Part shown: piece by piece, positions 1-8,960 of the stretch
Layout of the letters: the number at the start of each line of letters is the position of its first letter
Position numbering within the stretch: the first letter of the stretch is position 1
Origin: Rhodobacteraceae bacterium HIMB11
GTDB lineage: Bacteria; Pseudomonadota; Alphaproteobacteria; Rhodobacterales; Rhodobacteraceae
DNA: 64,000 nt
Assembly: GCA_000472185.1 (NCBI GenBank)
Contig: AVDB01000012.1
Location: 1 to 64,000 of the forward strand
Direction: 5' to 3'
Notes under the pieces: model-generated
Databases searched by the model: none
What the model saw: only the letters and a program-made list of their open reading frames with translations
What the model was told of the DNA's origin: nothing
Program-made: the position numbers and the translations under genes

Positions 1-1
1 G

Positions 2-802
2 TTAATGGGCCGGTGCAGACACCGCATCCAATAGGCCACGCCCACCATCAACAGTTACGACCTGACCCGTGACGAAACGCGATGCGTCGGATGCCAAATA
101 TTGAACTGTGTCCACAATTTCATTTGCTGATGCGATCCACCCGATTGGCGTATGCTCTTCGATATCTTTACGCATATCTGGGTTTTCTTTTAGGGTCGCT
201 TGCAAACTTGCCGACATAAGTGATGCAAAAGCCACGGCATTCACACGAATACCACTATCCGCATAAGCAAGTGCCAAAGACCGTGTCATTTGGTCAAGTG
301 CTGCGGTTGACACAGAATAGCCCAACAATTCGGGTTGCGCCCTTTGCGCAGCCAAGGAGCTCAGGTTTACGATTGTTCCGATACATTCATCATCACGCAC
401 CTCGACCTGTTGTTTCATGCGCTTTGCGACAGCTTGTGATAACCGCAGAGCTGTTAGAACGTTTTGCTCAAACAGCGTTTCAATACTGCTATCTTTATGA
501 TCAAAGGCATCGGTTGGCATCACCTGACGCGAGGCGTTGACCAATATATCAATCTGATCAAAGGCATCGACCGTCACTGACAACAAATTCGCCACCGTTA
601 GGCGTTCTCGCAAATCACCGGCGAAGTAAGTGACATTTTCTTGCTCTGCGATGTCTTCAATTTCTTTTTTAAGGCGTTTTTCGTCCATATCTGCGAAGAC
701 CACATTCGCACCCTGCTCAACAAAATGCCGCGCAATGGCAAGACCGATCCCATTCGCAGCACCTGTGACGATTGCGGTTTTACCGTCAATTGAAAAACTC
801 AT
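2..802 (-). CDS. SDR family NAD(P)-dependent oxidoreductase
   Basis: A 266-residue short-chain dehydrogenase/reductase, complete at both ends. The dinucleotide-binding TGAANGIG motif is at residues 13-20 and a VNAS strand end lies near 88-91. The expected catalytic Ser is around 149 and Tyr162 is present. The residue four after the tyrosine, normally lysine in YxxxK, is Thr166 (motif YSVST), so the classical proton relay is incomplete. The C-terminal end has the usual GQVVTVDGG substrate-loop/end motif. It is followed on the same strand by a methyltransferase gene, with 26 nt between them. Substrate cannot be predicted. The family call is firm; whether it is a typical oxidoreductase is uncertain because of the missing lysine. 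Confidence 0.85.
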   Translation of the reverse strand: MSFSIDGKTAIVTGAANGIGLAIARHFVEQGANVVFADMDEKRLKKEIEDIAEQENVTYFAGDLRERLTVANLLSVTVDAFDQIDILVNASRQVMPTDAFDHKDSSIETLFEQNVLTALRLSQAVAKRMKQQVEVRDDECIGTIVNLSSLAAQRAQPELLGYSVSTAALDQMTRSLALAYADSGIRVNAVAFASLMSASLQATLKENPDMRKDIEEHTPIGWIASANEIVDTVQYLASDASRFVTGQVVTVDGGRGLLDAVSAPAH

Positions 803-828
803 CTTACACTCCTTGGGGTGCCAGTGAT

Positions 829-1842
829 CTAAATTCCATCTTGTCGCTTTGGTTTATATGCATACAAAACTTTATAGCGATTGTCTTTGGTTACTTCGCT
901 GACGTCTTGGAACAATTCATTTAAAGTTTGTTCATACGGCAAATGGCGATTGGCCACGATGTAACAATCGCCCTGCGGTTTCAGGGATCTGACGGCTGAT
1001 TTGATGAAATCTATTCCAATCCCCGGATCCGCCTTGCCAAAATTATGGAACGGCGGATTCATGACAACTGTATCCAAAACCTCATCAGCACGCCATGATG
1101 TTGCATCGGCCCAAACAAATTTGATCTTGTCCGACGGAACATTCAGCCGCGCTATTTCAATCGCGCGATAATCTGCTTCGACGGCGATAACGCGCTTTGT
1201 GGGCATTTCGATAAGGTTTCGTGTCAGGTACCCCCAACCCGCACCTAAATCGGCAACGGTTCCAGTTAACCGAGGCAGTGCGGAGAGCAATAGTTCAGAT
1301 GCAGGGTCAGCAGCATCCGCGGAAAAAACACCTGCAAGGGTTTTAAAACCATCTTCTAGCGCCTTTGGCGTGTCAAAATAATCTGATAAATCCCTGTCAC
1401 CTGTGAACCAAGCAATTTTACCATGCGCTTTTGAGACCGCATCCTCAAGCGATGTGCGTTTTCGCAGGTCTTTTAAAATTGGATCAATGCCAGCGTCCTT
1501 TTGCCCGTCAACAATCACCAATCCGCTGTTGGTGCATTTTTGTGCCGAGGCAATCAAGTGCCGCGAAAGCGCTTTTGCTTTGGGCAACAACACTACGGCC
1601 ACATCAAAATCCGATTTCACCGATTGCACCACATCATATCCCACAGCCTGTAGATCTGTGACCGAAGGTGCGAATGTTTGATATATGGTTGGCTTCAGAT
1701 GTTTAAGCGCCGCAATTTGTTGAGGGGTCTCGGCGTTAAAAACAATCCACCTTTTTCCCTCTAAATGCGCGAATACATCCTCTACAAAATGAAAACGTGT
1801 ACTGAACAACGCTGGCCTGTCTATTCTTTTTCCATCGTGCAT
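829..1842 (-). CDS. RsmC-like class I SAM-dependent methyltransferase
   Basis: A 337-residue protein with a poorly conserved N-terminal half and a C-terminal Rossmann methyltransferase domain of the MTS/RsmC type. The SAM motif is DLGAGWG at residues 198-204 and the NPPFH motif of base N-methyltransferases is at 262-266. This layout matches 16S rRNA (guanine-N2) methyltransferases such as RsmC/RlmG, so an rRNA guanine is the likely substrate; the exact base is inference. The start overlaps the 3' end of clpS by 22 nt, which suggests translational coupling. Confidence 0.8.
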   Translation of the reverse strand: MHDGKRIDRPALFSTRFHFVEDVFAHLEGKRWIVFNAETPQQIAALKHLKPTIYQTFAPSVTDLQAVGYDVVQSVKSDFDVAVVLLPKAKALSRHLIASAQKCTNSGLVIVDGQKDAGIDPILKDLRKRTSLEDAVSKAHGKIAWFTGDRDLSDYFDTPKALEDGFKTLAGVFSADAADPASELLLSALPRLTGTVADLGAGWGYLTRNLIEMPTKRVIAVEADYRAIEIARLNVPSDKIKFVWADATSWRADEVLDTVVMNPPFHNFGKADPGIGIDFIKSAVRSLKPQGDCYIVANRHLPYEQTLNELFQDVSEVTKDNRYKVLYAYKPKRQDGI

Positions 1843-2162
1843 TGCAATGGATGCTGGTGACGGCGCGCATAATCCATAACCTGCGCAACCTTTGTCTCAG
1901 CGATTTCGTGACTGAAAACACCGACAACGGCAACACCCTTTTTGTGAACGGTCAGCATAATCTCAAAGGCCTGAGCGTGATTAAGGCCAAAAAACCGTTC
2001 AAGCACAATAACCACAAACTCCATTGGCGTGTAATCATCATTCAGCAACAGAACCTTGTACAATGGGGGCCGTTTTGTGCGCGTTTTGGGTTTTACCAAA
2101 ACGTCTGCGTCACCCTCATTATTTTTGTCGTCGCTTAATTTGTGCGCATATAGATCCAACAA
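1821..2162 (-). CDS. clpS: ATP-dependent Clp protease adaptor ClpS
   Basis: A 113-residue ClpS, the cytosolic adaptor that hands N-degron substrates to ClpA(P). A variable, charged N-terminal tail of about 33 residues precedes the core. The substrate-pocket motif [10 protein letters not shown] starts at Asn41 and the second pocket histidine is His73 in the TVHKKG segment. The EIAETKV helix that follows is also family-typical. clpA is not next to it here. It heads a minus-strand run with the methyltransferase and perhaps the SDR. Confidence 0.95.
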   Translation of the reverse strand: MLDLYAHKLSDDKNNEGDADVLVKPKTRTKRPPLYKVLLLNDDYTPMEFVVIVLERFFGLNHAQAFEIMLTVHKKGVAVVGVFSHEIAETKVAQVMDYARRHQHPLQCTMEKE

Positions 2163-2470
2163 ATCTACATCCCTAATTCAAGTTATGCCGAACGCTTTAT
2201 ATAGGTCATGACCACCAAAGTAAAAGCGATAGTGGCACGATAAATTCAACACAAAACCACGATTGCAAATCACAAAAGCTCGACAGAACCAGAATGCGGA
2301 ACCTATTAACCCAATTTGTGGTTTTACAAATAGGTACCCCAATATGTTGATCAAACTATACAAATTTTCCCAAAAATCGTTGAATCATAGTACTTTATCG
2401 AAAGAACTAAATGTGATACGACTTTAGTAAGCGCCAAAATAGGCGCATGAGGCAGTAAAGGAAATCTATT
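2163..2470. other. Intergenic region between divergent clpS and D,D-carboxypeptidase genes
   Basis: About 308 nt of AT-rich sequence separating two divergent genes. It must carry promoters for both sides, but I could not pick a convincing -35/-10 pair or an operator. Short open frames inside it have no recognisable protein features. Confidence 0.5.
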
Positions 2471-3871
2471 GTGTTCAGACGGCTAACATCGTCAGGCTTA
2501 GTCGTGGTGCGTATGTTTGCCACGCTTGTTGCGATCATTTTCACATCTCATCTTGTTTGGGCTGCACCCTATGCGGCAATGGTTATGGACGCGCGCAGTG
2601 GAAAAGTACTGCATGCTGAAAATGCAGATACACGGCTTCATCCTGCGTCACTTACAAAAATGATGACCTTGTACGTTGTGTTCGAGGCCGTTGAAAATGG
2701 CGAAATCTCTTTGGATACAAAAGTACGGATTTCCAAGAAAGCGGCCGCAGAACCTCCATCAAAACTTGGCTTACGCTCAGGCCAACGCATTAAACTGAGG
2801 TATTTGATCCGCGCAGCCGCCGTGAAATCGGCAAATGACGCAGCCACAGCATTGGGTGAGGCGATTGAAGGATCAGAGGCAGCCTTTGCTCGGCGTATGA
2901 ACCGCACGGCCAAGGCACTTGGGATGAAACGAACAACGTTTAAAAATGCGCATGGACTTACCGAAAAGGGGCATCTCTCCACCGCGCGTGATATGACCAT
3001 CCTTGGGCGTCATTTGTTTTATGATTATCCCGATTACTACAATTTATTCTCGCGCATCCGCACACATGCAGGACTGCGAGAGGTTGCAAATACCAACCGC
3101 CGATTTTTGGGAAATTACCGCGGCGCTGATGGGATCAAAACGGGATATACCCGCGCTGCTGGTTTCAATCTTGTTGCCTCGGCTGAACGGGGTCAAGAGC
3201 GCATTATTACAACCGTTTTTGGTGGGCGTTCCACAGCAACACGGAACAAACGCGTTGCGCAGTTGATGGACAAAGGGTTCAAATTGGCGCCAAGCCGCGT
3301 AGCCGTTCAAAAACCTGCGCGCCCTGACTATTCTATTACCTCGACGGACACGGGTTCGCGACTTGCTGGGAAAACGGTACGTGTCAAAACAAACCGCCCG
3401 TACAGTCCACGCCCAAAACTACGCCCCACTGCGAACATTCAACTTGCGACCACCGATCTTAAAAGCGGGATCGAAAGTGCACTAAGCGAGGCGCAAAATG
3501 TACGTATTGAAGTCGATCGATCGACCACAGAACAGGCAACGCCGATATCGGTGAATATTGCGACCATCGATACAACCAGCGCAATCGCAGAAAGTTTGGG
3601 GCCAACGGTTGTTAGTAGATTATCGACATCAAATGGCGGTCATTGGGGGATCAATGTTGGACGCTTTAATACACGATATGCGGCTGAAAAAATGCTGTTG
3701 AAAACGGCCCTTGCCGAAATTGATGCACTCGACGGATCCTTGCGCAAAGTGCACCAAAGCAGACAAGGATTTGAAGCAACATTCCTGGGGCTAAGCGAAG
3801 CGCGCGCGCTGCAGGCCTGCACACGGCTAAGCGCTCGCAATATCAAATGCTCGACGATTTCGCCGGGTTAG
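2471..3871 (+). CDS. D-alanyl-D-alanine carboxypeptidase with C-terminal SPOR domain
   Basis: A 466-residue periplasmic penicillin-binding protein of the DacC/DacF family that trims the terminal D-Ala of peptidoglycan stem peptides. It starts at a GTG preceded by an AAGGAA ribosome-binding site. A signal peptide covers roughly residues 1-31. All three serine-transferase motifs are present: SLTK at 60-63 (nucleophile Ser60), SAN at 120-122 and KTG at 223-225. A linker of about 100 residues leads to a SPOR peptidoglycan-binding domain at about 390-465, a common architecture in Rhodobacterales. Its last bases overlap the restored frame of the ccoS remnant on the other strand. Confidence 0.92.
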   Translation: MFRRLTSSGLVVVRMFATLVAIIFTSHLVWAAPYAAMVMDARSGKVLHAENADTRLHPASLTKMMTLYVVFEAVENGEISLDTKVRISKKAAAEPPSKLGLRSGQRIKLRYLIRAAAVKSANDAATALGEAIEGSEAAFARRMNRTAKALGMKRTTFKNAHGLTEKGHLSTARDMTILGRHLFYDYPDYYNLFSRIRTHAGLREVANTNRRFLGNYRGADGIKTGYTRAAGFNLVASAERGQERIITTVFGGRSTATRNKRVAQLMDKGFKLAPSRVAVQKPARPDYSITSTDTGSRLAGKTVRVKTNRPYSPRPKLRPTANIQLATTDLKSGIESALSEAQNVRIEVDRSTTEQATPISVNIATIDTTSAIAESLGPTVVSRLSTSNGGHWGINVGRFNTRYAAEKMLLKTALAEIDALDGSLRKVHQSRQGFEATFLGLSEARALQACTRLSARNIKCSTISPG

Positions 3872-4021
3872 GTTTTGGATTTTGATCCCAGGTTCCTGAT
3901 AAAATACGCTCGGCGTTTCCAGCAGGATCGTCGTATTGCAGGGTACGTAGAACAAGAATGCGCCCAAACCAACACTGCCGAAGAAAAGCGAGATGGGTAT
4001 CAGAAATAGTAGTATATCCAT
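3843..4021 (-). pseudogene. ccoS: ccoS remnant (cbb3 oxidase assembly protein), frameshifted
   Basis: The N-terminal frame starts MDILLFLIPISLFF, the hydrophobic start typical of CcoS, a small membrane protein needed for cbb3-type cytochrome oxidase assembly. After about 24 residues this frame turns to nonsense. A neighbouring frame then continues with LRTLQYDDPAGNAERIL, which is the conserved CcoS segment after the membrane helix, and ends at 3843. One single-base indel near 3945-3955 therefore separates the two halves. The ATG overlaps the TAA of the ccoI remnant (TAATG), the usual ccoI-ccoS arrangement. Family identity is confident; loss of function follows from the frameshift. Confidence 0.85.
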
Positions 4022-4416
4022 TAACGTATCCTTAGTGCGTTCAGCGTGACACTGATGGACGATAGCGACATTGCCAAAGCCGCAATCAGGGGCGTGGCAA
4101 ATCCTGCAATCGCGATTGGTACCGCAATTACGTTATAAAACGTTGCGATCCGAAAATTCTACGTAATGCGCTTTTGTGATGCTTTTGCCAATGGGATTAA
4201 ACCGACCAGTTGGTCAAGGTTTTCACCCAAAAACACAATGTCCGACGCGCTGCGTCCAGTGCGCTGGATGGAGAAATCGAAACATGCGCCTCACAGTGTG
4301 CTGCAGTGTCGTTCAAACCGTCACCAATCATGAGGACGCGTTGGCCATCCGCCTTTAATGCGCGCAGCCGAATATATTTCTCGACAGGTGTCACAGCTGC
4401 GGAATAGTTTAAAATA
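4021..4416 (-). pseudogene. ccoI: ccoI/fixI remnant (C-terminal piece of copper P-type ATPase)
   Basis: Only the last quarter of a CcoI-type copper ATPase remains. It begins near VTPVEKYIRLRALK, runs through the hinge motif VLMIGDGLNDTAA and reaches SALDAAR. There the frame shifts by one base (near 4250); the next frame continues SDIVFLGENLDQLVGLIPLAKASQ. An in-frame TAG sits at 4159-4161. The last transmembrane segments ([20 protein letters not shown]...) follow, ending LNALRIR-stop. The metal-binding N-terminus, phosphorylation DKTG motif and most membrane helices are absent. The upstream edge, near 4416, abuts a hemN fragment on the opposite strand. Confidence 0.88.
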
Positions 4417-5192
4417 TTCAGCTAATTTACAACATCGGCGTCCACTTCCTTAACGCTGACCTTGTCTATGGTTTGCCGATGCAAACGACCGATCGGTTTG
4501 CTGAAACGCTGCAAAAACTCTTATCACCTACCCCTGATAGAATTGCGTTATTTGGGTACGCGCATGTTCCATGGATGGCCCGTCGCCAGAAAATGATTGA
4601 TCAAACGGCCCTTCCAAACCCCAAAGCGCGGTTGCGGCTTTTTCGAACGGCGCAGCATATTTTCGACGCGGATGGATATCAGTTGATTGAAATTGATCAT
4701 TTTGCTCTTCCCAATTGCTCTATGACACGTGCGTCGCAAACAGGGATGCTTTTTCGGAATTTTCAGGGGTATACAACTGACCCGTCAATGGTTTTGATTG
4801 AGGTGGGTGCATCGGCAATATCCAAATTCCCACAAGTCTACGCCCAAAATGCGCCGGGAACCGCAGAATATAGCAAATTAATAGATACAGGCGATCTGAC
4901 TACGGTTCGGGGACACGGGTTGACGGATCATGACAGATTAAACTCTGACATCATCGCCGCATTGTTATGTCAGTTTCAGGTCCGCATCTCAGATATTTGC
5001 GATAGCCACGACATACACCCAACCGCGTTGATTAATCGGTTTGAACGGGTAAACGCGCGCTTTGAAAACCTTCTGAATGTGAGCGAAGAAGGGCTTATCA
5101 TTCCACACGAAGCACGGCCATTGACCCGCATGATCGCGCGTGAATTAGATACCTATCCCTTATCAGACACAGGTCACAGTTACGCAACCTAA
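4413..5192 (+). pseudogene. hemN: hemN remnant (oxygen-independent coproporphyrinogen III dehydrogenase, N-terminus lost)
   Basis: An uninterrupted frame gives the C-terminal part of HemN, about 260 of the usual ~450 residues. Recognisable blocks are NADLVYGLP (about 4452-4478), TPDRIALFGYAHVPWM, FALPN, NFQGYTTD and the VLIEVGASAISKFPQ region, ending PLTRMIARELD. The radical-SAM cysteine motif CxxxCxC that binds the catalytic 4Fe-4S cluster lies in the missing N-terminal part, so the product cannot be active. The frame is open upstream only to a TAA at 4410-4412, where the ccoI remnant begins. The possible TTG start at 4473 is internal to the homology. The tail overlaps the end of the yejF gene by 4 nt. 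Confidence 0.88.
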
Positions 5193-6772
5193 ATCATTGC
5201 AGCATCAACCAACGCCTTGGTGTATTCCGTAGAAGGGTTCGTAAAGATTTGTTCCGCATACCCCTCTTCAATGATGTCCCCACGCTTCATCACCATCACG
5301 CGGTGGGACATGGCGCGCACAACCTTTAGATCATGACTGATAAAGATGTAGGCCAAACCATACCTGCGCTGCAAATCGCGCAACAAATCGACAATTTGAA
5401 CCTGTACCGTCATATCCAAAGCCGAGGTGGGTTCATCCAAAATAACAAGTTTGGGGCGCAACACCATAGCACGCGCGATTGCGATGCGTTGCCGCTGACC
5501 ACCCGAAAATTCGTGCGGGTAGCGATGCATCATGGCGGGGTCTAGGCCCACCTCAACCATAATATCGCGCACCTTTTGTTCGATTGCAGTATCATCCCCG
5601 ATGCGATGAACTCTTAAACCCTCGGCAATCACCTGCGCACAGGTCATACGAGGAGACAACGAGCCATAGGGGTCCTGAAAAACAATCTGCATATCTTGGC
5701 GTAAATTTCGCAACTCGCGCTTCGGAAGTTTTGCCAACAAGCGCCCATCGAATTCGGCCTGACCCTCAAACGAAATCAAACGCATCAGCGCCATCGCAAT
5801 CGTCGATTTTCCCGAACCGCTTTCACCAACAATCCCAAGAGTTTCGCCTGCACGTAATTCAAAGTTTGCCTCGTTCACGGCCTTTACATGGCCGACCGTA
5901 CGGCGCAACAATCCCCGCTGAATTGGAAACCAAATACGCATTTTATCAGCCCGCGCGACGACAGGTGCGTCCGCATCAATTGCATCAGGTGCCCCAATGG
6001 CATGTGCGGATAATAGTTTTTGCGTATAGGGGTGCTGTGGCGACGTGAACACCTTTTCAACGGTGTCATGTTCCACAATATCCCCATCTTTCATCACATA
6101 AACACGATCTGCGATTTTACGCACCACCGCCAAATCATGGGTGATGAACAACATGGCCGTGTTTTCTTTTTCTTTCAGGTCATTCAGCAAATCCAATATT
6201 TGCGCCTGAATTGTCACATCTAGGGCCGTTGTCGGTTCATCCGCGATCAGCAGTTTTGGACCATTTGCCAATGCCATCGCGATCATCACACGCTGTCGTT
6301 GTCCACCAGAAAGTTGGTGTGGATAATCAGAGAGGCGTGTTTCTGCGTCCTGAATGCCAACACGTTCAAGCAATTGCAAAATCCGCGCACGCGCAGCAGT
6401 ACCTGTGACCCCCTGATGAAGTTCCAATGACTCGCGCAACTGTTTTTCAATTGTGTGTAGCGGGTTAAGTGAGGTCATAGGTTCCTGAAAGATAAAGCTC
6501 ACCTCATTACCACGCAACTGGCGCAAAGCCCCTTCATCGTGATCCGAGATGTCCTGCCCGTTGTAGTGTGTCGTACCAGAAATCTGTGCGCTACGTCCCA
6601 ACAGTTTCATCGAGCTTAACGCCGTTACAGATTTTCCAGAGCCGCTTTCCCCAACCAAGGCAACGACTTCACCTGGGTTGATATGATAACTGACACCATT
6701 CACAACTGTCAGTGAACGACCCTCTTGGGTAAAGGCGATGCAGAGGTTTTCGACAGAAAGAACAGGCGTCAT
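5189..6772 (-). CDS. yejF: Peptide ABC transporter, duplicated ATP-binding protein YejF
   Basis: A 527-residue ATPase holding two nucleotide-binding domains in one chain. The first Walker A (GESGSGKS) is at 41-48, with signature LSGGQRQR and Walker B LLIADEPT. The second domain has [16 protein letters not shown] and LVILDEPT. Each domain ends with the oligopeptide/dipeptide transporter C-terminal extension. It powers the YejABEF importer in the inner membrane; in E. coli this takes up peptides including microcin C. Its start overlaps the stop of yejE (ATGA), so the two are translationally coupled. Confidence 0.93.
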   Translation of the reverse strand: MTPVLSVENLCIAFTQEGRSLTVVNGVSYHINPGEVVALVGESGSGKSVTALSSMKLLGRSAQISGTTHYNGQDISDHDEGALRQLRGNEVSFIFQEPMTSLNPLHTIEKQLRESLELHQGVTGTAARARILQLLERVGIQDAETRLSDYPHQLSGGQRQRVMIAMALANGPKLLIADEPTTALDVTIQAQILDLLNDLKEKENTAMLFITHDLAVVRKIADRVYVMKDGDIVEHDTVEKVFTSPQHPYTQKLLSAHAIGAPDAIDADAPVVARADKMRIWFPIQRGLLRRTVGHVKAVNEANFELRAGETLGIVGESGSGKSTIAMALMRLISFEGQAEFDGRLLAKLPKRELRNLRQDMQIVFQDPYGSLSPRMTCAQVIAEGLRVHRIGDDTAIEQKVRDIMVEVGLDPAMMHRYPHEFSGGQRQRIAIARAMVLRPKLVILDEPTSALDMTVQVQIVDLLRDLQRRYGLAYIFISHDLKVVRAMSHRVMVMKRGDIIEEGYAEQIFTNPSTEYTKALVDAAMI

Positions 6773-7878
6773 TTGAATGTCTTTCTTGGATCAAATGCAT
6801 CACGCACGCCTTCAAAAATAAAGACCAACAAGGCAAGCATGACTGCAAAGGTAAAGAAGGCGGTGAACCCCAACCACGGTGCCTGCAGATTTTGTTTGGC
6901 TTGCAATGTTAATTCACCCAGTGACGGCGCAGTTGTCGGCAGGCCAAAGCCCAAGAAATCCAAACTGGCCAAACCTGCAATGGTTCCCGTCACAATAAAC
7001 GGCAGCATCGTCAACGTGGCAACCATAGCATTCGGCAACATGTGGCGGAACATAATTGTCCAATCGCGGACCCCCAATGCACGGGCAGCGCGGACGTATT
7101 CCAAATTACGGGCCCGCAAAAATTCTGCACGGACAACCCCAACGAGGCCCGTCCAACCAAATAAGATCATTAAAAAGACCAAGAGCCAGAAACTTCGCCC
7201 CAAGATCGCAAACATAATGATGATCACATATAGGGATGGAACGGCGGCCCAAATTTCGATCACACGCTGTAGGATCAAATCAGTCAAACCACCAAAAAAT
7301 CCCTGAATGGCCCCCATAATTATCCCAATGATACTGGATAGGGTAGTGACCAAAATTGTAAACAATATGGATAATCTGAACCCATAAATTACGCGCGCCA
7401 AAACGTCCCGCTTGGTATCATCTGTCCCCAACAAATTTTGAGAATTTGGGGGCAGCGGCGCAGCACCGGGGCGATCAACAGGCGTGTTGTAGGAATATGG
7501 GATCAACGGCCACATTAACCAACCCTGTTCAAAATCAGCCCCTGAATAAGAACCTGCGGAAATTTCATCCATAATTTCATACGGGATGTCGAAACAATCG
7601 ATTGCGCCGCCCGATTTGATTAAACATTGAACCTCGGGGTCGCGATAAACCGCCTCTGTTTTGAAATCCCCGCCAAAGCGTGTTTCGGGATAAAAGTTGA
7701 AGATTGGCGTAAAAAGCTCACCCCGATACTTCACCAAAATGGGTTTATCATTGGCAATAAATTCTGCGCAGAGGGAAATCGCGAAAAGGACACCGAAAAT
7801 AATCAATGACCAAAATGCGCGTCCATTGGCACGGAAATTTTTCCAGCGGCGTTGGTTTAGTGGCGATAGTTTTATCAT
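6769..7878 (-). CDS. yejE: Peptide ABC transporter permease YejE
   Basis: A 369-residue inner-membrane permease of the OppC/DppC class. An N-terminal membrane helix is followed by the long periplasmic insertion characteristic of YejE (about residues 45-145). Then come the five-helix core and the EAA-loop region around [20 protein letters not shown]. It pairs with YejB to form the channel. The start overlaps the yejB stop by 4 nt and the stop overlaps the yejF start by 4 nt. Confidence 0.93.
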   Translation of the reverse strand: MIKLSPLNQRRWKNFRANGRAFWSLIIFGVLFAISLCAEFIANDKPILVKYRGELFTPIFNFYPETRFGGDFKTEAVYRDPEVQCLIKSGGAIDCFDIPYEIMDEISAGSYSGADFEQGWLMWPLIPYSYNTPVDRPGAAPLPPNSQNLLGTDDTKRDVLARVIYGFRLSILFTILVTTLSSIIGIIMGAIQGFFGGLTDLILQRVIEIWAAVPSLYVIIIMFAILGRSFWLLVFLMILFGWTGLVGVVRAEFLRARNLEYVRAARALGVRDWTIMFRHMLPNAMVATLTMLPFIVTGTIAGLASLDFLGFGLPTTAPSLGELTLQAKQNLQAPWLGFTAFFTFAVMLALLVFIFEGVRDAFDPRKTFK

Positions 7879-8957
7879 CCCTCACGCCCTTCAAAATCGA
7901 TACGTGGGTCCACAAAGACGTACATCAAATCCGATAATATCCCGATCACAAGGCCCATAAGCCCAAAGATGAACAACGTGCCAAAAATTACGGGATAGTC
8001 GCGAGCGACAGCCGCCTCAAATCCAAGACGCCCTAAGCCATCCAGAGAAAAGATGGTTTCTATAATCAAACTTGCCCCAAAGAACACGCCAACAAAAACT
8101 GCTGGGAATCCAGCAATCACAATCAACATCGCATTTCGGAAAATATGGCCATAGAGTACACGCGATTCACTTAACCCCTTGGCCTTAGCGGTCATCACAT
8201 ATTGCTTTTGGATCTCATCCAAAAAGCTGTTTTTCGTCAAAAGCGTAAGCGTTGCAAACCCAGATATCGTCGAGGCAATAACGGGTAATGCGATATGCCA
8301 GAAGTAATCCGCAATTTTACCGATCAGTGACAATTCAGCAAAGTTATCCGAATAAAGCCCTCGAAGCGGAAAGATTTGATAGTACGATCCACCTGCGAAC
8401 AAGACCAAAAGGATGATTGCGAACAAGAACCCTGGGATGGCATAGGCCATAATGATGATACCACTGCTCCATGTATCGAACCGCGTTCCATCATTTACGG
8501 CCTTGCGAATACCCAACGGGATCGACACAAGATAGGCAATCAGCGTCGACCACAGCCCCAATGAAATGGAAACGGGCATTTTTTCCAAAACCAAATCAAT
8601 TACGCTGATTGAGCGGAAATAGCTTTCTCCAAAATCAAGTCGTATGTAGTTCCACATCATATCCAGAAACCGTTCAAGCGGTGGTTTATCGAAACCAAAC
8701 TCTTTCTCAAGTTCCGCTATGAATTCGGGTGGAAGCCCGCGCGCGCCTACATAATCCGTGTTTCCCGAACTATTGTCAGCGGTTTCAGAACCGCCGCCCG
8801 ATATTGCCTCGAACACGTCACCTTCGCCTTCTAAATTAGCAAGGATCTGCTCAATCGGCCCACCAGGGACAAATTGAACCAAGGCAAAGTTGATTACCAT
8901 GATCCCCAGAAGCGTCGGGATAACCAGCAAAAGCCGGCGAAGAATGTAGGCGCCCAT
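7875..8957 (-). CDS. yejB: Peptide ABC transporter permease YejB
   Basis: A 360-residue permease of the OppB/DppB class. The N-terminus [19 protein letters not shown] is the typical first helix. A periplasmic segment and five further membrane helices follow, and the EAA loop lies near [20 protein letters not shown]. It starts only 3 nt after the stop of yejA, so all four genes form one operon in the order yejA-yejB-yejE-yejF. Confidence 0.93.
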   Translation of the reverse strand: MGAYILRRLLLVIPTLLGIMVINFALVQFVPGGPIEQILANLEGEGDVFEAISGGGSETADNSSGNTDYVGARGLPPEFIAELEKEFGFDKPPLERFLDMMWNYIRLDFGESYFRSISVIDLVLEKMPVSISLGLWSTLIAYLVSIPLGIRKAVNDGTRFDTWSSGIIIMAYAIPGFLFAIILLVLFAGGSYYQIFPLRGLYSDNFAELSLIGKIADYFWHIALPVIASTISGFATLTLLTKNSFLDEIQKQYVMTAKAKGLSESRVLYGHIFRNAMLIVIAGFPAVFVGVFFGASLIIETIFSLDGLGRLGFEAAVARDYPVIFGTLFIFGLMGLVIGILSDLMYVFVDPRIDFEGREG

Positions 8958-8960
8958 TGC

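Noticed and set aside
2178-2363. 61-codon frame in the clpS/D,D-carboxypeptidase intergenic region
   Set aside because: No ribosome-binding site, no recognisable family, and it lies in the region that must hold the promoters.
3843-5192. Transposon or integrase as the cause of the cbb3/hemN junction
   Set aside because: No inverted repeats, target duplication or transposase fragments are visible at the 4413-4416 junction.
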